DNA of 64,000 nt from Gracilaria gracilis (lineage: Eukaryota; Rhodophyta; Florideophyceae; Gracilariales; Gracilariaceae): positions 62,001 through 126,000 of the forward strand of contig JARGSG010000025.1 of the NCBI GenBank assembly GCA_030374805.1. The letters are read 5' to 3'. Shown here piece by piece: positions 19,984 to 29,325 of this stretch. Both the position numbers and the translations under genes were made by a program. The notes beneath the pieces are model-generated. The model saw nothing but the letters and a program-made list of their open reading frames with translations, searched no databases and was not told the origin of the DNA. The stretch's first letter is position 1; every line of letters begins with the position of its first letter.

Positions 19984-20188
19984 AAAACAACGCCGTGCGC
20001 AGCTGCGGGCTATTGCACAACAACGCGCGCTGCTTCTGCCACCGCGCCGCCAGACACGTCAGATGTTTGCTTAGCCCCTGCGCTTAAGCTTCTGTAGCCC
20101 TCCGTTCGTTCTTCGTCTCCCTCCCGTGCTTGCGGCGCTTGTTCCCACCCGCTGCTTTCTTCACAACGCTCTTGTGCTTAATCTCTTT

Positions 20189-21229
20189 ATGAGCTCGGTG
20201 CTGCCTTTGTTCGTGCCGCTTGCCGTCGCCGAGCCCCCGGCGAGGAGACGGCGCCCCTCTACCTCACGCAGGCCGCGTGTGGCTTCGCCAAACCACCCGC
20301 CACCACCCGTGCCGTCGCAGACGCTCTCCGCCAACCTGCCGCGCTTGCATGCCGCCAGAAAGCACTTGCGTCGCAAAAGCCGCACCGAGCCACTCAACCA
20401 GGCGGTCATTTTGCTCGCCAATCGCCATAATCCACTGTCGTCCGCGCACTGGCATCATATCGTTGGACAGCGCAACCAGCTCGTTGTCAAGTGGCTGTGG
20501 CTGGTTGGTGCCGTAGCTCGCAAGTCGCACCAGATTTTCATCTCCGCCTTTCCGGAGGCCGCCCCCGTGCTGTCCTTCTCCGACCTTGTGCAGGAGGGCG
20601 TCTTTGGCTTGATCACCGCTGTGGAGCGATGGAACGCCTCCAAGGGACCTTTTGATGCATACGCCTTCTACTCAGTCAAGTACGCCATCTTGAGAGCAAT
20701 ACAGAACCAAGCTAGACCCATTCGCTTGCCTGTTCACGTGCTCAATAAACTGTCAAAGATCCGTTCGGTGCGCCATCAGTTGCAGCTTGCGGACGGGAAC
20801 GAGGTCAGCCTTTCCGAAGTGGCCCGAGTCGCCGGCGTCGATCGCAAAGTCGCCAAGTTGTATCTCGAACGAAGTCGAGCCTTGCTGAGCATCGATGTCC
20901 CCATGCGCCACCAGTCGTCAAAGCCTGACGCCCCTCCCCTTCGTGACTTTCTTGTTGACCATTCCGTCGACGTTTCCCGCCAGGTTGACCGAATGTGCAC
21001 CAGAGAAGCCGTTGCTGATCTCATTCAAAGCTCGCAACTTGAGGACCTTGAGCGTAGTGTGCTGTGCTTGAAGTACGGCATTGGTGATGGTATTGAGAGA
21101 CTGCGCATTGAGGTCAGTCGTATTCTCGACGTGCGTGTCAACACTGTTAGGCGCGCTGAGCTCAGCGCTCTTAAAAAGTTGCGCGAAGTTGTTTCGGATG
21201 ATATATCCAAATGGGCTGAGCTCATGTGA
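20189..21229 (+). CDS. Nuclear-encoded plastid RNA polymerase sigma factor (sigma-70 family)
   Basis: 346 residues from the first ATG at 20189; the frame is open further upstream but without ATG. The first 90 or so residues are rich in Pro, Arg and Ser and low in acids, fitting a plastid transit peptide. Sigma region 2 covers about residues 98-180, with SFSDLVQEGVFGLITAVERW and the promoter -10 recognition segment FDAYAFYSVKYAILRAIQNQ. Region 3 lies near 190-235 (LSEVARVAGVDRKVAKLYLERS). Region 4, the -35 helix-turn-helix, is near 286-331 (VLCLKYGIGD, then VRVNTVRRAELSALKKLRE). It should direct the bacterial-type plastid RNA polymerase to plastid promoters. The copia LTR lies just upstream and may have displaced or modified its promoter. 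Confidence 0.92.
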   Translation: MSSVLPLFVPLAVAEPPARRRRPSTSRRPRVASPNHPPPPVPSQTLSANLPRLHAARKHLRRKSRTEPLNQAVILLANRHNPLSSAHWHHIVGQRNQLVVKWLWLVGAVARKSHQIFISAFPEAAPVLSFSDLVQEGVFGLITAVERWNASKGPFDAYAFYSVKYAILRAIQNQARPIRLPVHVLNKLSKIRSVRHQLQLADGNEVSLSEVARVAGVDRKVAKLYLERSRALLSIDVPMRHQSSKPDAPPLRDFLVDHSVDVSRQVDRMCTREAVADLIQSSQLEDLERSVLCLKYGIGDGIERLRIEVSRILDVRVNTVRRAELSALKKLREVVSDDISKWAELM

Positions 21230-22052
21230 GCAATGCTTTGCACGTATTGCGCCTGGGGCAGCTTTTTGTTCGTGCATGCTTTTGTTGTGGGGAGGGACGC
21301 ATTCGTGCGTCACATGTTCGCTAGCGACAGTTTTGTGATGGAGAATGGTTCCATAAGTAGTTCTTTTTTCTTGCAGATAGCAGCTTTCGGTGCTGTTTGT
21401 TAGGCGAAACCTCCAGCTTCAATCTAGGTCTTCAACTGTCAATTTTGTCCTTGAACGACATGGAAGTTCGTGCTTCCAACTCTTTGTACAGAGAACGCTG
21501 CGTCGGTCATTTTTCTCAACTCCAAGTTTCTTATTTTCATGGCGAGGGAGAACAGAAACACGCCATGATGCAGAACCGCATGGTTTCCAGCTTAACTGTC
21601 TTGCACAATGGAAATTGTTCTGGTGGTATAGAAGGAGAGCGTTAAGGTTCGAGATGTGATTGGAGGAAGTCATGACCGGAAGAGGGAGCAGTTTAGTGTA
21701 ACGATAGACTTTTCTTAGGGCTTGGTCGGAGCATTGATATACAGGGAGCTTGTTAGGTATGGCTGCCGACGTTCTTGGGCGACAGATCATGCACCAAACG
21801 GCCTCCTTATGAAGCTGTGAGGTATCCACCAAGATGCGACAAATACATTTAGTGCTTTATCATAGATAGTATGGGGTGTCACCGTGCCAGTACACGTGAT
21901 TGGCGAGTTAGAAACAAGACTTGTCTCGGCGTACTGGCACGCCAACATTGACCTCCAAGTTTCTAAACGACACATGATTGGTAGTGTTATATTGACTTTT
22001 TGTTGTTCGTCTCCCGTGCTCGGGGACACAGCGAGCTCCTTGAACAAACAAG
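21230..22052. other. Spacer between sigma factor and FPP synthase 3' ends
   Basis: Convergent genes flank this roughly 0.8-kb spacer. No conserved coding frame was seen. An inverted repeat GTGCCAGTAC (21884-21893) and its complement (21931-21940) is the only clear structure. Confidence 0.45.
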
Positions 22053-23321
22053 TCATCGCTTCCGTTTGTACAGTTTAGTCAGGAAGAATTCAAAAGCTCC
22101 TGTAGGCATATCGTTAACGTCAGCAATGCGTTTAGAAAGTTGGTCATAACTGCTCTGCTCAAAGTCGGCAAACACGGTCGGGAGATCCAGTTTGCGGTAT
22201 AGTTGCTTCACACGATCTGAGCAAGCCTTATCCTTCTTGCCATAGTTTTGTTCCAGCACGAGTCGATCTTGCTCGGAACAGCGTTCAAGCGCCCTGACAA
22301 CCAACCAGGTGCAGGTATTATCCTCGATATCGGTGCCAATCTTGCCGGTGACAGAAGGGTCGCCAAACGCATCGAGAAAGTCGTCCTGCGCCTGGAAGTA
22401 ATAGCCGATTCTTATGCAGATGTCCTTTGCAGTGTCGTACAAGGCGCTTTCGGAGACGGATGCAAGGCGCATTCCAAGCGCGACGGGGAGATAAAAGGTG
22501 TAATGCGAGGTCTTGTAGCGGTATATTCTGGTGAGATTTTCCTCGGTGAACTTGTGAAGAAGCACTTGATCGGCCGGTTGAGAGGTGGTGAGGTCGAGAA
22601 GTTGGCCCATCTCCGTGGTGTACGTGATGTCAGTGAAGAGTTCGAGCAGATTGGGGTATTGCGGGTGTTGTTTGAAATGAATTCTCAGCAGGCGATAGAT
22701 CATCATTTCGAGGATCATGGCGTCGTTGATGGCGTTCATTCCAATGTCAGGGATGCGATAGAAGCAAGGCTGCCCCCTTCTGGTAATGCTGTCGTCCATG
22801 ATGTCATCCGCGACGAGGAAAAACGCCTGCAGGAGCTCGACGCACCAGCCCAGGATGATGGCGTGTTTCTGCTGCTGTTCTGTGAGCTTTTGATGCGGGT
22901 TGAAGGCCTGGTAGCACTGAAGAACGGCCATTCCGCGGTTCAACTTGCCGTGCGGCACGTTGTAGGTGAGGTTTTTGTGAATGTAATCAATGGAAGCTTG
23001 CGGTAGATCGAACGACGACTTCAAATCGCCAATGAGCGTATCGACAAGATCGGGGAACATGGCCTTGAACAGGTGCTTGTCGGCACCCGCAGGCGCGACA
23101 TAGATAGTATCAGGAGGTGTGGCGCCCATGTTGCGCGCAAGTACAAGGCGCGGGTGAGGCAGTGAGGTGGATGAAACACTCGGCAATCGGAACAGGGAAT
23201 ACAAGCGGCGGAAAACGGCGCCGCGAAGGTGAAGCGCGCGACGGGAGGGGCAAGAAGGGCGCGAAAGAAGGCGCGACGCGGCACGCAGCAGCGAGATATG
23301 GTCGGTACGAGCGCGCAGCAT
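22053..23321 (-). CDS. FPPS: Farnesyl diphosphate synthase
   Basis: 422 residues from ATG 23321. It condenses DMAPP and GPP with IPP to make farnesyl diphosphate for sterols, prenyl groups and dolichol. The first aspartate-rich motif DDIMDD is at about 172 and the second, DDFLD, at 313-317. Two phenylalanines at positions -5 and -4 before the first motif match the chain-length gate of eukaryotic FPP synthases and predict a C15 product. The core from Met65 (at 23129) is 358 residues, the usual length. The extra 64 residues are Arg- and Ser-rich and lack acids, suggesting an organelle-targeted form, with Met65 as an alternative cytosolic start. The C-terminus ends in Lys/Arg. Confidence 0.95.
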   Translation of the reverse strand: MLRARTDHISLLRAASRLLSRPSCPSRRALHLRGAVFRRLYSLFRLPSVSSTSLPHPRLVLARNMGATPPDTIYVAPAGADKHLFKAMFPDLVDTLIGDLKSSFDLPQASIDYIHKNLTYNVPHGKLNRGMAVLQCYQAFNPHQKLTEQQQKHAIILGWCVELLQAFFLVADDIMDDSITRRGQPCFYRIPDIGMNAINDAMILEMMIYRLLRIHFKQHPQYPNLLELFTDITYTTEMGQLLDLTTSQPADQVLLHKFTEENLTRIYRYKTSHYTFYLPVALGMRLASVSESALYDTAKDICIRIGYYFQAQDDFLDAFGDPSVTGKIGTDIEDNTCTWLVVRALERCSEQDRLVLEQNYGKKDKACSDRVKQLYRKLDLPTVFADFEQSSYDQLSKRIADVNDMPTGAFEFFLTKLYKRKR

Positions 23322-23869
23322 CGCTTCGATGGCGCTGCTGCACCATCACAGCCATGATCTGGCGTTACATGCCCCGCGCCAACAGCACCACGTCGATCGC
23401 GCGCTCCGCTGCTGCAGTGCGCTGCAGCCACGACGTACACGTGGCGCGGAAAAACGTGCACACGCGACTGGCGACGCCTTTCAATTCGTACGTGCGCGCG
23501 CGCTGTGCTCTGTGTGGGGCGCCGTTGATGGAGCGCTGTTGATGGGAGCGGGTCTGGCGGGAGGAGGATCGGTTGTGCTGTCAGACGTTCGTTAAAGAGG
23601 CTTGTACCGCCGTAACCGACCCCCACTGTTGTTGTTTTTGTTGGCAGTGCTTGGCTCTCTTTCTTGCTCGCCTCTCTTCGTGTGCCTGCGCTTCTTCGCC
23701 TGTGTGCGCGTGCTTTTGTGCAATGTCTCAGAGTCTGTGTTGCTTTGCCACATGTCTAGCGGTACGTTACTCGCACGCAACTTCAAATTCGAACGTCGAG
23801 CGCGGCGCGTGGTGCTGACGGCTGGCGAGCTTTTTCGGCGCGTGCATGTTATGATAGGGTGCTTTGACC
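23322..23869. promoter_or_regulatory. Divergent promoter region, FPP synthase / small membrane protein
   Basis: GC-rich near FPP synthase, then T-rich. Short open frames occur, including one with an ATG near 23752 that might be a first exon of the downstream gene. No motif can be named with confidence. Confidence 0.4.
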
Positions 23870-24076
23870 ATGTTCTTGTTCGGGGTTGCTCTCAAGGATC
23901 ATAACCCGTTCCTTGGGTACGAAGGCGACTTTGACGAAGCCGCCGCGTCGTGCTTCAAGACTGCGTTCGTGTTTGGCGGGCTGTCCGTTCTTTCGCTGCT
24001 TTCGTTTGTGCTGAGCGCGGTTCGAACCAAGATGGCGCCGCCGCCAATCACGCGTCTGCAATATGAGGCCGTTTAA
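23870..24076 (+). CDS. Small single-pass membrane protein, unknown
   Basis: 68 residues from ATG 23870. The N-terminal half is polar with an acidic FLGYEGDFDEAA segment; residues about 30-55 form one hydrophobic helix (FVFGGLSVLSLLSFVLS), then a short basic/Pro tail. No family was recognised. An alternative model starts at the ATG at 23752 and removes a 49-bp GT-AG segment before DHNPFLGYEGD, giving a slightly longer protein with a basic N-terminus. RNA data would decide. It lies between FPP synthase (divergent) and ADF (same strand). Confidence 0.5.
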   Translation: MFLFGVALKDHNPFLGYEGDFDEAAASCFKTAFVFGGLSVLSLLSFVLSAVRTKMAPPPITRLQYEAV

Positions 24077-24606
24077 CTGTGCATAGATATACTCCCATTT
24101 TGATGCCCTTCTTCACCGTAAAGCTCTCTATCATCTTCAACATCTACACCACCGTGCTCCTTCCGCCACAGCTGTACGCGTGTGCAGTTGTTCACGTCTT
24201 GCACGTGTTCAGGTGTGCAGGTGTGAGACAGCTCTACGTGGCGCGGCCATGCGCCGCGACTGGATGCTACGCGGTGCGTGCTGACAGCGCTCGGCGCCCG
24301 CCAGTGCGTTTGTTGTGTCGGTTTTTTGGATTTGCGTGGCGCGTCAGCTGCAGCGCTTTTTGAACGGCGGCCGTCAAATGACGCGCTCAATGCGCGCCTG
24401 ACATTCGCCCGCCCCTACGTGCTTGCACAGCGCCCTTTTATTACACCGCCTTCACTGCCAGCGCCAGCGCCTTCCAGATCGTCGCCTTCCGTCGTTTCGT
24501 GCCTACGCCCCGCCTGCTCCCTCCCCCGCCCGGGCCGTCTGTCGTGTGCTAGTGCCGTTGTGTTCGCTCGCCGTCTGTGTGTTTTTTGACTGTACCTCGC
24601 TTCGAA
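24077..24606. other. Spacer upstream of ADF/cofilin
   Basis: About 0.5 kb of pyrimidine-rich sequence with no supported gene. It probably contains the ADF promoter and leader. Confidence 0.4.
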
Positions 24607-25121
24607 ATGGCTACAGGAATCGCAATTTCCCAAAAGTGTATTGATGCCTACTCCGAGTTGAACAAGAGGGAGTGTGCTTGTTTGGTGCTCAAGATCAGCC
24701 GAGACACCAGTAGCGTCGATCTTGAGAGAACCGTCACCTCCTTCGGCGCAGACCTTGAGGCAGGCTGGAAGAAGTTTGTCGAGGATCTGCCCACCGCCGA
24801 GGCGCGCTACCTCGTCACCGACTTTCCATGGAAGGAGACCCCCACCGTCACCAAATCAAAGGTCGTCATGATTACCTGGACACCGGAAGAAACTCCTGTT
24901 CGCCAGAGAATGTACGTTTTATTCCTTCACTCGCTCATTCCTTCTTGTATGTACCTTTTTCTGTGTTCTGACCTGCTTGTCTACTGTTTGGCCCCTTATG
25001 CAGGATTTCCGCGTCGTCGTTGGAACACGTCACCTCCAAGGTCCCCGTGCAGAAGGTTATCCAAACCACTGATCCGAGCGAGATCTCATACGCCTGTCTC
25101 AAGGCTCAAATTGCCAAGTAA
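24607..25121 (+). CDS. Actin-depolymerising factor / cofilin, one intron
   Basis: Join of 24607-24911 and 25004-25121, 140 residues, the usual ADF length. It binds G- and F-actin and severs or depolymerises filaments in the cytosol. The start MATGIAISQKCIDAYSELNK resembles the ADF N-terminus with its regulatory serine region. The central helix region contains KSKVVMITWTPEETPVRQRM, matching the actin-binding K-x-x-x-x-x-W-x-P-x-x-x-x-x-x-x-K/R-M pattern, and the protein ends EISYACLKAQIAK. The 92-bp intron (GTACGT...TGCAG) splits the Met codon after PVRQR; splicing restores the family sequence. Confidence 0.92.
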
Positions 25122-25440
25122 GCTGCCGGTTTGTGTTTGTTTGTTACTCCTAACCTTCGAGTCGCCCCGTACATTCCGCTAGCGCTTCGTAATTGCCTCG
25201 TAGCTTTTCTCTATACACACATTCCCTTTTCTCTTGTCTGGTACAACGTGCGTGCCGCCGCAAGCACTGCGGTGAGCGCCTGTTTTTTGGGGGACGTTTA
25301 CATGGGAGCATTGTCGTAACTGTTGTTTGTTTTCGAGCTCCTAAAGTTGTGTGCTTTTGCTTGCTTCGTGTTGCGCGCATTGTATCACCTACCTGTGTTT
25401 GCTCTTGTGTGCTCTTGCGTCTTTTATCACAATGTGCTGG
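25122..25440. other. Convergent spacer between ADF and fibrillin-like gene
   Basis: T-rich 3' sequence for both genes. No gene or clear hairpin was seen. Confidence 0.45.
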
Positions 25441-26343
25441 CTAGCTTGTAGTTTGCTGTGCTTGACGTCTACCTAGTATAAACATTGTTGCCAGTAATCC
25501 CAGCAGCGAGCCCAGTCGCACGGGCCACGCGCCACCAAACAGCGCCGCCACCAGTAGAAGAGGTGCCATCAGCAGCAGTAGCGGTGATGCCGGCTTCGCA
25601 TCGAAAATGTACCTCCACTGCTGCGCCAATTGCGACCGCGCCTGTTCATCCTTCGCGAACACAAACAGACTACCGCGCCCCCCGACGCCCAAGCGCACTC
25701 GCTCGTCCAAATACGTCGCGGCCAGACGCACGCTGGACGGCGACCCAAACTCAAACACGGCGTTTCCCACGCGTATCCTCGGGCGCTCAAAGCGCACGCG
25801 CACCATGTTACCCTGCGGCTGCTCCGGCGCAAACGTCCCCCTCAACGCCACGCACGCGCGCAGCACGCCCAGCGCGCGGAAACACACCAGGTTGACGGCG
25901 ACGTTGGGCGGCAGCAAGTGCTGGAACAGCGCGGCGTCGCGCAGAAACGCGCGCGCGAACGCGGAGCGAAAGGCGCCGCCCGCGGCGGGACGGTCGCCGC
26001 GCTGCGATGTGTACACCACGCTGTAGTTGGCGAAGATGGAGTCGTCAGTGAGCGGGTTGCGACGGTAGCGCCCGATTTGGTTGAGCGCAAGGATGCTCGC
26101 CTCCACGGAGCGGCGCTGCGGCGTGCTCAGGCGCGCGCCGCCGTCGCTGTTGGCGGTGGCGCTCAGCACGGCGTGCACGAGTGAGCGCACGTCCGGCGGC
26201 GAGGTGGGCGACGCGCCGCTGTACGTGGCGCGAGGCGCGCCGCGCCGCGCGCGGGACGCGGCGCGCTGCGGGCAGCCGCGATGGTGGGGCGGCCACTGCG
26301 AGACGCGCCGCCACAGCGGCGCGGACGCAATGAAGGCGGCCAT
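25441..26343 (-). CDS. Plastid lipid-associated protein / fibrillin-like, C-terminal membrane helix
   Basis: 300 residues if the start is the ATG at 26343; the frame stays open upstream, and another Met lies further 5'. The Arg/Ala/Ser-rich first 45 residues fit a plastid transit peptide. The PAP/fibrillin core follows: [37 protein letters not shown], an [20 protein letters not shown] segment, then [21 protein letters not shown] and GRGSLFVF, the C-terminal signature. A hydrophobic stretch of about 45 residues near the end ([17 protein letters not shown] onward) suggests a membrane anchor, which is unusual for the family. Fibrillins associate with plastoglobules and thylakoids and bind lipids. 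It is divergent from RPS19. Confidence 0.85.
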   Translation of the reverse strand: MAAFIASAPLWRRVSQWPPHHRGCPQRAASRARRGAPRATYSGASPTSPPDVRSLVHAVLSATANSDGGARLSTPQRRSVEASILALNQIGRYRRNPLTDDSIFANYSVVYTSQRGDRPAAGGAFRSAFARAFLRDAALFQHLLPPNVAVNLVCFRALGVLRACVALRGTFAPEQPQGNMVRVRFERPRIRVGNAVFEFGSPSSVRLAATYLDERVRLGVGGRGSLFVFAKDEQARSQLAQQWRYIFDAKPASPLLLLMAPLLLVAALFGGAWPVRLGSLLGLLATMFILGRRQAQQTTS

Positions 26344-26701
26344 TGCTCGGGTTGCGGCGTTCGCACGCGCTGGCGACGGAGATGCAGCTCGTGAGTGGGT
26401 GACTGCGGCAGCCACAGCACACACACGCGGCCCACACAGTGTGGCACACACGCACCACCATGTGCGCCGAATTGCGGCACACGTGTGCGACGTTTGCAGG
26501 CGCCACGGCTGCCACGTGCGCGGGCGCGCGGCGCGCGGCGCGCGGCGCATGTTGCTCAATGGCAGCGTCGACGGCGGCGGTAGGCGGCGCGCAAAGTGTG
26601 AACGCCTCGTCCCCGTCGCTGCTGCTGCTGCTGCTGCTGCTTTCCAAAGCTTGTTTTGTTTGCTGCGTCCCGCGCTTGTTTTCACTGATCTGTTGTACGA
26701 G
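26344..26701. promoter_or_regulatory. Divergent promoter, fibrillin-like / RPS19
   Basis: About 360 bp, very GC-rich, with a CGCGCGG-type repeat near 26522-26549 and a (GCT)8 run at 26618-26641. A pyrimidine-rich leader precedes the RPS19 ATG, as is common for ribosomal protein genes. Confidence 0.5.
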
Positions 26702-27232
26702 ATGGCGGCAAACGGATGTACCGTCAAGGACGTGCCTGCGGCCGAGTTTATCACCACATACGCCGCGTACCTGAAGCGAGTGGGATTGGTGGAGTTGCCG
26801 CCGTGGGTGGATACCGTCAAGACCGCGCCTAGTAAGGAGCTTGCACCGTACGATCAGGACTGGCTTTACATCAGGATCGGTAAGTCTGCATCATGAATCG
26901 CTCTTCAAATCCATGCCGCCGCAGTCTCCAATCTGACATGCGTCCCAATGTGAATCGCCGCGTTTTGTGCAGCGTCCATTGCCAGGAAGATCTATATTCG
27001 CGGCGGAATCGGTACCGGCGAGTTTAGAAAGATCTACGGTACCCGCCAGAGAAGAGGAATGAAGCCTTCTCGCAGTTCCAAGGCCGCCGGTGGATTAATT
27101 CGAAACGCGCTGCAACAACTGGAGCGACTTGGCGTCATCGAGAAGGATCCTCGTGGTGGTCGACGACTCACCACAAAAGGTCAGGCTGAGATGGATACTC
27201 AAGCTGGACAATGTCTAAGTCTAAACGCGTAA
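26702..27232 (+). CDS. RPS19: 40S ribosomal protein S19 (eS19), one intron
   Basis: Join of 26702-26879 and 26973-27232, 145 residues, the normal eS19 length. It is a component of the small cytosolic ribosomal subunit needed for 18S rRNA maturation. Signature segments are [53 protein letters not shown] and [18 protein letters not shown]. The 93-bp intron (GTAAGT...TGCAG) interrupts the Ala codon of [15 protein letters not shown] diverged tandem copy of its 3' end follows at 27269-27414. It is divergent from the fibrillin-like gene. Confidence 0.95.
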
Positions 27233-27268
27233 AATACACAAACTGTGTCTCTGTACAAGTTTGCTTCC

Positions 27269-27414
27269 AAACGCGCTGCCGCCCCCTAGAGCCCGCTAGC
27301 CGTCATTGAGGACGACCCGCATGGTGCGCCACCACTCACCACAAACGGTCGCCCCGAGAAGGATACTCAAGCGCGTCAACGCTCAAGTCTAAACGCGTGA
27401 AACGCACAAGCTGT
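27269..27414 (+). pseudogene. Diverged tandem copy of the RPS19 3' end
   Basis: This segment aligns with 27103-27250, the last coding part of RPS19 and its stop, starting at AAACGCGCTG in both. The last 33 codons including the stop align without indels, from VIEDDPHG (true gene VIEKDPRG) to SLNA and a stop, while a one-base offset lies just upstream. It is most simply a decayed tandem duplication, but the open frame and a pyrimidine tract ending CCCCCTAG at the left edge leave an alternative last exon possible. Confidence 0.75.
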
Positions 27415-27541
27415 TCGTAAATTATCACTGTTGAAATAAACTTTCTTCATCACGCTTTTGTTGGTTGCTTTCTACTTTACAAAAATGTGCCTCGCAATAT
27501 GTACAACACCGCATCCTCTTTTGTCCAACTGTCGTCTCGTC

Positions 27542-28708
27542 TCACAGCTTTTCTCGGAACCACCGGTGATCAAGCGCTTGCTTTGCAGTTAATCTTTGTT
27601 TCTCATTCACGTTCAACAGCCCTCTCAACAAGTGTTTCACACTGCAAGATGCGTTCGGAATCGCACTCTCGAATCGAAACTCCCCTTTCTTGGCGTGAAC
27701 TATGATTTGCGAAAGCGATTTGCCCGCAAAAGGCATCTTCCCCCCGCTTAGTAACATGTACAGAATCACTCCACACGACCAGATATCCACCGCCGTTCCG
27801 TAGCGAGACTCGAAAATCTCCGGTGCTACAAAGCCTGGACTGCCTACTGCGCTGGTGTACACGTCGTTCTGGTCACCGGGGTGACATGGCTGCCGCCCGT
27901 TATCGGCCACAAAGTTTGACAGCCCGAAATCACTTAGCTTCACCCGCGCTTCAAACGGTTTGCTGGTCGTGAGTAGACAGTTGTCCGGCTTCAAATCGCG
28001 GTGAACTGTGTGCATGTCGTGCAGGTACTCTACGCCGCACAGAATGTCTTTCATCAGATGACGTGCGGCGCTTTCTGGCAGTGCGCCGTTCGTACGGGAG
28101 ATGAGGTCGGAGAGAGTGCCGCCTTGAATGTATTCCATGACGATTCTTGTTCGGAGACGGTTGTCAAACACGTCGTAACATTGGACTATGTTGGGGTGCG
28201 AGAGCGATTGCATAATCTTCACTTCGCGCTCAAAATACTTTCGTTCGGACGGCGGGGCGTTGCTCTTCTCGATGAGCTTGATGGCTACTTGTTGACCGTT
28301 GTGCATATCGTTTCCAAGCACCACGCGGGCAAACGCTCCCTTACTTATGAGCCTGTTCATGGTGTAGTGCATCTCGAGTACGGATTTGCTGGCCCTGCTA
28401 AGCCATGCACTCCATCTCGCAAACGATTTATCATCCAAGGCGGACAGTAACATGACGCGACGTTTCCTCCTCTGACTATCGAGGATGAAAATGGCGAGTT
28501 TTCTATCATCGCTGTTTGTTTCAATCACGTTTCCTGCGATATCGAACGACCAGATTTGCTCGCCATAAGGCCCCTTTGCCAAGCTCAATCTGGTGCCTTC
28601 CAAACGGGCGTACCTGACCGCCTTGATGGGAATAAACGCCAACGGACGCGAATCTTGACGAAGATAACCAGCACGAAGTCCGACAATGCCGTACCTCAAA
28701 TGTGACAT
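27542..28708 (-). CDS. PH domain - Ser/Thr protein kinase (CAMK-like)
   Basis: 388 residues from the first in-frame ATG at 28708; the frame is open upstream to a TGA near 28785 without another ATG. Residues about 10-108 look like a pleckstrin homology domain, ending in the typical helix with a Trp (FARWSAWLSRA). The kinase spans about 117-385: a glycine loop ISKGAFARVV in which the first glycine is Ser, VAIK with the ATP Lys, HRDLKPDN catalytic loop, SDFGLSN and SPGFVAPE. The WSCGVILYMLLSG segment and HRWF end are CAMK/SNF1-like. The PH domain suggests recruitment to phosphoinositides at membranes. It is divergent from the OB-fold gene. Confidence 0.88.
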   Translation of the reverse strand: MSHLRYGIVGLRAGYLRQDSRPLAFIPIKAVRYARLEGTRLSLAKGPYGEQIWSFDIAGNVIETNSDDRKLAIFILDSQRRKRRVMLLSALDDKSFARWSAWLSRASKSVLEMHYTMNRLISKGAFARVVLGNDMHNGQQVAIKLIEKSNAPPSERKYFEREVKIMQSLSHPNIVQCYDVFDNRLRTRIVMEYIQGGTLSDLISRTNGALPESAARHLMKDILCGVEYLHDMHTVHRDLKPDNCLLTTSKPFEARVKLSDFGLSNFVADNGRQPCHPGDQNDVYTSAVGSPGFVAPEIFESRYGTAVDIWSCGVILYMLLSGGKMPFAGKSLSQIIVHAKKGEFRFESAIPNASCSVKHLLRGLLNVNEKQRLTAKQALDHRWFREKL

Positions 28709-29325
28709 GGAGATACGCAACTCTATCAGCGGTTCATATCCGCGCCTCGCAAGAGCACGGGGCTGCGTGGAAACTCGAACGCTCCTTCTTCAACAAAGGC
28801 AGGCGGAGTGTGGTACGTGGGGAGACTCGTCGCGGCTTTGGCGGCGGGGCGATATGCGGGTTGACGGGCGCGTGAGCAGCGCTTTGCATAGATATCTAAG
28901 CGCGGTACGTTGACGCGACGCGCTCTTTTTCTCGCAGCCGAGGCTGTGCAGGGCACGCAATATGCGCGTGGCGGTTGGGTAAAATTTGCAGCTGTCCAAT
29001 CACAGCTGCGTGTCTGGCATCGGTGCATTATGTGCACGCGTGCCTGTTCGTGCACGCGTGCTTTGTGCGTATTGCACGTTTGCCGCGCCGGCGGGGCCAT
29101 GTCAGGCGTCTGATGTGTGGGGGGGGCCCCCCCCTGCGGCCGCCCTGGATGCGCTTCGGGAAGAAGGTGCCCTTTGGATGAGCTTTGGCAAAGATGGCCA
29201 CTCCTAGGGATAAGTCGCAGGTTTGTGAGTTGCTTTCTTGCACTTTTCGTGCGTTTCTTTGGTGGAGTCAAGTTGCGTTATGCTGACTGTTGTTCTGATT
29301 TGCGCTAGATTCGAGGCTCAATCAG
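28709..29325. promoter_or_regulatory. Divergent promoter, PH-kinase / OB-fold gene
   Basis: About 0.6 kb. It contains a CCAAT at about 28997, two GTGCACGCGTGC direct repeats (29032-29043 and 29050-29061) and a perfect G8C8 palindrome at 29119-29134. No gene was supported. Confidence 0.5.
29119..29134. repeat. G8C8 palindrome
   Basis: Eight guanines followed by eight cytosines, self-complementary, about 190 bp upstream of the OB-fold start codon. Confidence 0.8.

Noticed and set aside
20126..20188. Upstream start for the sigma factor
   Set aside because: The frame is open but begins with GTG; the first ATG is at 20189 and the extension is not needed for a transit peptide.
21884..21940. Terminator hairpin between sigma factor and FPP synthase
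   Set aside because: The 10-bp inverted repeat has a 37-base loop and lies about 650 bp from the sigma stop and 110 bp from the FPPS stop; too weak to call as a terminator.
25485..26900. Plus-strand and alternative-frame ORFs over the fibrillin-like gene
   Set aside because: They show no domain and arise from high GC; the fibrillin signature frame explains the region.
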